A DNA stretch of 64,000 nt from Myxococcus stipitatus. Its GTDB lineage: Bacteria; Myxococcota; Myxococcia; Myxococcales; Myxococcaceae. Position 1 is the stretch's first letter, and each line of letters opens with the position of its first letter. The position numbers and the translations under genes were made by a program. Below the pieces are notes generated by a model. It ran no database searches. It was given only the letters and a program-made list of their open reading frames with translations, and was not told the DNA's origin. The stretch covers positions 4,834,001 to 4,898,000 of the forward strand of contig NZ_CP147913.1 in NCBI RefSeq assembly GCF_037414475.1, written 5' to 3'. Below are positions 59,146 to 64,000 of this stretch, piece after piece.

Positions 59146-59817
59146 TTGAGCATTCGGAATGTCATCGTTGTCGGAGGCACGGGTGACATCGGCCATGCTG
59201 TCACCCACAAGTTGCGCGCGGAGGGGATGCGCGTGCTGTGCGCCTCGAACGACGTGGCGGCGGAGACGCCGGACTCGCTGCACGTGGACGTCACGAGCGA
59301 GGACTCCGTGGTGTCCCTGTTCAACCGTGCGGAGTCCGTCCTCGGCCCGCTTTCCGTCCTCGTCAACTGCTCGGGCTTCGGCGCCTTCACGCCCGTCCAT
59401 GAGACCTCCCTCGAGGACTGGCGGAAGACCGTCGATGTGAACCTGACAGGCACGTTCCTCTGCGCGCGCGAGGCGGTCCGGCGGATGCGGTCCACGGGAG
59501 GCGGCAGGCTCATCCACATCGGGTCCGTGAGCGACCACCTCACGCTGCCCATGAATGGCGCCTACGCCGCCAGCAAGCACGGCGTCCGTGGACTCACCGG
59601 CGTCCTGAACGAAGAGGGCAAGGCGCACGGCATCCGGGCCACGCTCGTGTCCCTGGGCGCCGTCTACACGTCCTTCTGGAAGTCCCGGCCCGAGTTCAGT
59701 CCCGCCGACATGCTCTCCGTGGACGACGTGGCCCAGTGTATCTGGGAGATTGCCACCAAACCGTTGAACGTCAGGGTCGACGAGGTCCGCCTCGTGCCGC
59801 CCCGAGGAGTCCTGTGA
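59146..59817 (+). CDS. Short-chain dehydrogenase/reductase, first gene of operon
   Basis: A 223-residue SDR starting at TTG 59146 with GGGAAGG 10 nt upstream; this places the Rossmann motif NVIVVGGTGDIG at the very N-terminus as in the family. NNAG is replaced by NCSG (VLVNCSGFG), catalytic Ser is in IGSVSDH and YAASK holds Tyr/Lys. It reduces or oxidises a carbonyl/alcohol with NAD(P). Its TGA overlaps the next ATG (TGATG), so the pair is translationally coupled. Confidence 0.85.
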   Translation: MSIRNVIVVGGTGDIGHAVTHKLRAEGMRVLCASNDVAAETPDSLHVDVTSEDSVVSLFNRAESVLGPLSVLVNCSGFGAFTPVHETSLEDWRKTVDVNLTGTFLCAREAVRRMRSTGGGRLIHIGSVSDHLTLPMNGAYAASKHGVRGLTGVLNEEGKAHGIRATLVSLGAVYTSFWKSRPEFSPADMLSVDDVAQCIWEIATKPLNVRVDEVRLVPPRGVL

Positions 59818-60593
59818 TGCAGCCCCGCACCCAGTCCCCCGTCGCCGTGGTCACCGGAGCCAGCCGTGGCATCGGCGCCGCCATCGCCACCGAGCTGTCC
59901 CGCCAAGGGTTCGAGGTGGCGTTGCTCTCCCGTGACACGGCACGGCTCACCCGCCTCCAGGAGCAGCTGACCGTGGCCGGCGGACGCGCCTGGCCCTTTC
60001 CGTGCGACATCTCCAACGAGAAGGACGTGGTGGCGACGCTCGAGACGCTCGAGGCGAAGCTCGGAGTGCCCCGCGTCCTGGTGAACAACGCGGGCGCGGG
60101 CGGCCCGTTCCACCGCGCGGACGAGGTGAGCACCGAGGAGTGGGAGTGGCTCTTCGGCGTCAACGTGGACGGCGTGCGCAACCTGTGCCGTTGGGCGCTC
60201 CCGCGCATGAAGGCCCAGGGGTACGGGCGCATCGTGAACATCTCGTCCATCATGGGCCTCTTCGGCGGCGCGCAGTCCTCCACCTACGCGGCCACCAAAC
60301 ACGCGCTCGTGGGCTACTCCAAGGCCATCGCCGCCGAGTGGGGCCCCTACGGCATCACCTGCAACGCCGTCTGCCCGGGCTACATCGAGACGGACATGCT
60401 CGCGAACGCGGACCCCGCGGTGCGTGAACGGCTGCTCGAGCGAATCCCCACGAAGCGCTTCGGAAAGCCGGAGGAGGTCGCGGGGCTGGTGTCCTTCCTC
60501 GTCGGCCCCCAGAGCGGTTACGTCAACGGCAGCGCCCTGGTGATGGACGGCGGATTGTCCGCACATCTCGCGTCGGACGTCCCGTCGTTCTGA
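59817..60593 (+). CDS. Short-chain dehydrogenase/reductase, FabG-like
   Basis: A 258-residue classical SDR. TGASRGIG (cofactor), NNAG, Ser in NISSIMG, YAATK (Tyr/Lys) and NAVCPGYIETDM (substrate/cofactor loop) all match 3-oxoacyl-ACP reductase/PHB-type acetoacetyl-CoA reductases. It shares its first base with the stop codon of the preceding SDR, so both are likely co-expressed and could act in sequence on one beta-keto/hydroxy acyl substrate. A hairpin overlaps its stop codon (60579-60599). Confidence 0.9.
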   Translation: MQPRTQSPVAVVTGASRGIGAAIATELSRQGFEVALLSRDTARLTRLQEQLTVAGGRAWPFPCDISNEKDVVATLETLEAKLGVPRVLVNNAGAGGPFHRADEVSTEEWEWLFGVNVDGVRNLCRWALPRMKAQGYGRIVNISSIMGLFGGAQSSTYAATKHALVGYSKAIAAEWGPYGITCNAVCPGYIETDMLANADPAVRERLLERIPTKRFGKPEEVAGLVSFLVGPQSGYVNGSALVMDGGLSAHLASDVPSF

Positions 60594-60599
60594 CGGGAC
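60579..60599 (+). terminator. Hairpin overlapping the SDR stop codon
   Basis: A perfect 8-bp stem GTCCCGTC / GACGGGAC with a 5-nt loop spans the end of the second SDR gene. No T-run follows, so termination is uncertain. Confidence 0.45.
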
Positions 60600-60748
60600 C
60601 CAACAGGTCTCGTCGCCGCGCAATCATCACCCGATTGCATCCATTTCGAGGTTGCAAGAATCGACACGGGCAGTCTGTTTTCGGTGAGACAATCTGAAAA
60701 TGGCTTCGTCCCTTGCCTGCAGGTTCATCGAGGCGAGGAACACAGGTC

Positions 60749-63700
60749 ATGCCATCTCTTGGTTTCTTCCCGCTCATGTGGGTGCTGGGCGCCGCGGCGC
60801 CGGCTCCTTCAACAGCGCCAGCGGCCACCGAGCTGCCCTTCTCACCCCAGGCGGTCATCCAGCAGGTCCAACTCTCCTACCGTCCCGAAGGCAAGGGCTT
60901 CTCGGGCGAACACCGGACGTATCGAGTCACTCACGCGGAGGGACAGCTCACCGTCTCGCCGCTCGCATATCAGGTGGACCCGGCGGAGCCGTTCCGCGCG
61001 GGCCTGTCCCTCGGCGCCGCTGAAGTCAGGCGCGGCACCCGTCTGGTGCGCCTGGAGCCGGCGAAGGCCCAGGTCGCTCGCGACGGGTCGCTCCAGGTGG
61101 CTCGCGGCGCCATGGCGGAGCACTTCCACAACCGCGTGGAGGGCGTTGAACAGTCATGGCACTTCCCCCGCATGCCCACCGGGCGCGGCGCGCTCACCGT
61201 GCGCGTGCCCGTGCGCGGCCTGGAGTTCCAGTCGAGCACGGCCAGCGGTCTGCACTTCTCCGACGCGAAGACGGGCGCGGGCCTGCGCTACGGCCTGGGG
61301 ACGTGGATTGATGCCAAGGGCCAACGCACCGAGGTGATTCCGTCCTTCCAGGACGGCGCCATCGTGTTGAGCATCCCCGAGGAGACGCTGAAGGCCAGCG
61401 TGTTCCCGGCCGTGCTGGACCCCGTGTTGAGTCCGGAGTTCGGCATCGACCAGCCGGTGGTCTCCGTGGAGCCGAAGGACCAGCACACTCCGAGGGTCGC
61501 GACCGATGGCACGAACTTCCTGGTCACCTGGTGGGACAACCGTCAGGTCTACACGCAGCTGTGGGCCGCGCGAGTGAACTCGCTGGGCATGCTGCTGGAG
61601 CCGGGCGGCAAGCCCATCCCCACCATTCCGGACTGCGGCGACTACGCGCTGAGCTACGGCGCGGGGTACTACGTGCTCGCGTGTCCCCGGGGGCTGATGC
61701 GCATCTCCAGCGACGGCATGCCCGAGGCGCCGAAGCGCTTCGCGTTCAACATCCGGCACGTCTACTACCGGCAGCCGGGGCTCGCCTTCAACGGGACGAA
61801 CTTCCTGCTCACCTGGCCGGGCCTGAGCAACAACTTCCCGTCGTCGGGCGGCGCGCTCTACGTGGCGCTGCTCTCGGCCTCCGGTGACGTGGTGATGCAC
61901 CCGAAGGTGATTTCCCAGTACGAGACGGAGGCGCAGGACGCGGCCGTGACGGCGGTCGGCGGTTCGTTCCGAGTCGTCTGGAGCGAGCTCACCTCGTACC
62001 TCCTCTCGGTCTCGGTGGATGGGACGACCGGCGCCGTCGGGCCTCGTCAGCGCGAAGTCTACGGCGGCGCCGCCAGCCAGGCCCGCTTCCCCGCCGTCGC
62101 GAGCAACGGCGAGGACTATGCGTTCGTCTACCAGTACGGCGATGACCTCGGGCAGGAGAGCCTGTCGGTGGAGGGCTACATCCGGCGCGCGGACGGCGGG
62201 AGCAGCTTCTTCTCCTTGTCGAACAGCGGGCAGCCGGAGCGCCCGGACATCGCCTGGGTGCCGGACTCCGGCGCGTATGGCGTGGTCTGGAACAACACGC
62301 GCAGCCACAGCCAGGTGCGCACCGAGGTCCATGGCGCGTGGGTGAGCCCCGCTGGTGTCGTCTCCGGAAGCGCGCAGCTCAGTACGAGCCGGGACGGCCA
62401 CTTCCACGACGACGTGCGAATCGCCGCGGGTGCGGCCGGCAGCATGGTGGTCTGGCAGCGCGACGGGAAGGCCGTGGGTATCGACGTGTTCGGCCGTCCG
62501 CTGGAAGGGGGCACGCCGGTGAACCTCGGCGCCAGCGCCAACGCGCAGACGGCGCCCGCTGTCGCCGCGGGGCCGGATGGTTACTTCGTCGCGTGGGAGG
62601 ACACCCGCAGCTATCAGTGGGAGTTCAAGGACATCTACGGCGCGCGGCTGGGGCCCACGGGGGAGGTGCTGGACCCGGCGGGTGTGCTCATCGCCCGGTT
62701 GGTGTCTCCGACCAACGAGCTGACCCCGGCGGTGGCCTGGAATGGCAAGGATTGGCTGGTGGCCTGGCTGGAGCGGGGCGCGGGCACGAACCCGTCCAGC
62801 CTGCGTGCGCGCCGCGTGTCCGTGTCTGGCCAGTGGGTGGACTCGATTCCGCTCACCCTGGGGCCCACGTGGAGCAGGCCCGTGGCCGCCAGTGGCTCGC
62901 GGGGCGCGGTGGTGGCGTGGCAGGAGAACGGGGTGAAGGGCGTGCGCGCCACGCTGGTGCATGACGATGGTGGCGTCACGGTGCTCAATGGACTGCCTCC
63001 GGACAGCGGCACCGTCGAGCCGTCCGTGGTGGGCAGTGGCTCGCAGTACCTGGTGGCGTGGGAGGAGAGCGATGGGGTCCGGGCGCAGCGCTACAACGCG
63101 CTCGGCGTGGCGCAGGGGAGCCTCATCGACGTCGCTCCGGGACGCAGGCCTTCGGTGGCGTCGGACGGGACGGACTTCCTGGTCACCTTCGCGCGCGAGG
63201 CCAGCTCGAACTCGCATGACCTCTTCGCGCAGCGAGTCACCTCCACCGGTCAGCTCTCGGCCTCGCCCGTGCTGCTTGGCAACTCGCGCACCTCGCTGCC
63301 TCGTCCCTCCGCCACCTGGAGCGGAACGACGTACCTGGCGGCCTGGATGGGCTTCGATGCCTCCTCGCGCACCAGCATCCAGGCGAGCCGCATCGCGCGG
63401 AATGGACTGGTGGTGGACGCCACGCCCTTCACGCTCTTCGAGGGACGGCCCACCGAGGAGGTGGACGACGAGGACTTCTCCGGCCTGGGCCTCGCGTCGA
63501 GGAACGACGGAACGGTGCTCGCGGTGACGAGCCGCATGGACCACGCGCCCTTCATCCAGTCGCAGCGAGCGCGGGCGCGGCTCGTCGACACCCGGGATGT
63601 TCCGCGCGCGAACGCCGCGAGCGTGACGACGGCCGAGGACACCGCGCTGTCCATCACCCTCACCTCGGCGGACCCGACGTCGGAGGCGACGACGTATGCC

Positions 63701-64000
63701 ATCTCCACGCCGCCCCCCGTGGACCAGGGGACGGTGCAGCTCACGGGGAACGTGGCCCGGTTCACTCCCGCGCCTGACTACTACGGGACGACGTCGTTCC
63801 ACTTCGTCGCGCGAAACTCCCTGGGAGATTCGACTCCGGCCAAGGTCACCATCCAGGTGACGGCCGTGAATGACCCGCCGGTGCTCGCGGTCCCCAGCAC
63901 GCTGACCTTCGACGAGGACGCCACGTCCACGAACGCGAAGTACACGCTGACGGGACTGGCCGCGGGCCCCGCGAACGAGTCTGGACAGACACTGACGCTG
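60749..64000 (+). CDS. Large surface protein with cadherin-like/tandem-95 repeats (3' end outside window)
   Basis: An open frame from ATG 60749 to the right edge gives at least 1084 residues. A signal peptide (MPSLGFFPLMWVLGAAAPA) is followed by a beta-rich region (about 30-950) with recurring short repeats such as VATDGTNFLVTWWDNRQVY, AAGPDGYFVAWEDTRSY and VGSGSQYLVAWEESDGV, each about 55-60 residues apart, suggesting a propeller or beta-solenoid. From about residue 960, segments such as TTAEDTALSITL and VNDPPVLAVPSTLTFDED match tandem-95/Big_9-like cadherin repeats of giant adhesins. Likely surface-attached or secreted; no enzyme domain visible. Confidence 0.82.
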   Translation, partial: MPSLGFFPLMWVLGAAAPAPSTAPAATELPFSPQAVIQQVQLSYRPEGKGFSGEHRTYRVTHAEGQLTVSPLAYQVDPAEPFRAGLSLGAAEVRRGTRLVRLEPAKAQVARDGSLQVARGAMAEHFHNRVEGVEQSWHFPRMPTGRGALTVRVPVRGLEFQSSTASGLHFSDAKTGAGLRYGLGTWIDAKGQRTEVIPSFQDGAIVLSIPEETLKASVFPAVLDPVLSPEFGIDQPVVSVEPKDQHTPRVATDGTNFLVTWWDNRQVYTQLWAARVNSLGMLLEPGGKPIPTIPDCGDYALSYGAGYYVLACPRGLMRISSDGMPEAPKRFAFNIRHVYYRQPGLAFNGTNFLLTWPGLSNNFPSSGGALYVALLSASGDVVMHPKVISQYETEAQDAAVTAVGGSFRVVWSELTSYLLSVSVDGTTGAVGPRQREVYGGAASQARFPAVASNGEDYAFVYQYGDDLGQESLSVEGYIRRADGGSSFFSLSNSGQPERPDIAWVPDSGAYGVVWNNTRSHSQVRTEVHGAWVSPAGVVSGSAQLSTSRDGHFHDDVRIAAGAAGSMVVWQRDGKAVGIDVFGRPLEGGTPVNLGASANAQTAPAVAAGPDGYFVAWEDTRSYQWEFKDIYGARLGPTGEVLDPAGVLIARLVSPTNELTPAVAWNGKDWLVAWLERGAGTNPSSLRARRVSVSGQWVDSIPLTLGPTWSRPVAASGSRGAVVAWQENGVKGVRATLVHDDGGVTVLNGLPPDSGTVEPSVVGSGSQYLVAWEESDGVRAQRYNALGVAQGSLIDVAPGRRPSVASDGTDFLVTFAREASSNSHDLFAQRVTSTGQLSASPVLLGNSRTSLPRPSATWSGTTYLAAWMGFDASSRTSIQASRIARNGLVVDATPFTLFEGRPTEEVDDEDFSGLGLASRNDGTVLAVTSRMDHAPFIQSQRARARLVDTRDVPRANAASVTTAEDTALSITLTSADPTSEATTYAISTPPPVDQGTVQLTGNVARFTPAPDYYGTTSFHFVARNSLGDSTPAKVTIQVTAVNDPPVLAVPSTLTFDEDATSTNAKYTLTGLAAGPANESGQTLTL

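Noticed and set aside
61154..63802. An 882-codon open frame on the minus strand
   Set aside because: It is antisense to the large surface protein and has the composition of a GC-driven shadow frame.

Overview
The window looks like chromosomal DNA from a myxobacterium (Myxococcota, Myxococcus/Corallococcus-like). This is inferred from very high GC with strong third-position GC bias, many lipoproteins and secreted hydrolases, a large Ser/Thr kinase, a propeller-type hybrid histidine kinase, MopE-type and CGDG-type Cys-rich surface proteins, and a CorE-type copper sigma factor. I saw no rRNA, tRNA, CRISPR array, insertion sequence or prophage. About fifty protein genes are supported. Two are cut by the window edges: a MoxR-type ATPase on the left and a giant tandem-repeat surface protein on the right.

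Layout. 1-12.6 kb: housekeeping and accessory genes (MDR oxidoreductase, Tat-exported metallo-hydrolase plus cupin, MetR-like LysR regulator with a matching DNA box, choloylglycine-hydrolase family enzyme, GNAT protein, DUF3142 protein with a large unknown partner, AraC regulator). 12.9-20 kb: YVTN-propeller/c-type haem protein, MopE-motif lipoprotein, an Mkl/MlaF-like ATPase with altered catalytic residues, a GAF protein, a Cys-rich lipoprotein and a 35-residue zinc-ribbon protein. 20-27 kb: paired M16 peptidases (one active, one degenerate), a glycosyltransferase and a DPP-IV-like peptidase.

27-34.5 kb is a copper-handling island: CopA-type P1B ATPase, membrane-anchored cupredoxin, an operon of His-rich lipoprotein, TolC-type outer-membrane protein and multicopper oxidase, a CorE-like ECF sigma factor with a CPC motif and Cys-rich tail, and a CopZ-like chaperone. 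Four transcription units in this island carry the same unlisted promoter-like signature, TGTAA-N17-CGTT, correctly oriented and 44-87 nt before the start codons. The most economical reading is that the island's own sigma factor reads all four. This is the strongest finding in the window.

34.7-45.5 kb: a lone UgpC-type ATPase, YbaK deacylase, small conserved proteins (65-residue protein, DUF2171-like, DUF2267), kelch lipoprotein, M24 peptidase, di-haem peroxidase, outer-membrane barrel and subtilisin-like protease. 45.9-54.4 kb: Ser/Thr kinase with repetitive linker, small membrane protein and a 1495-residue hybrid histidine kinase preceded by a 17-bp inverted repeat. 54.4-64 kb: ferredoxin-type reductase, hemerythrin, SIMPL protein, astacin-fascin metalloprotease, a two-gene SDR operon and the edge-truncated surface protein. 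Several convergent gene pairs are separated by strong hairpins.
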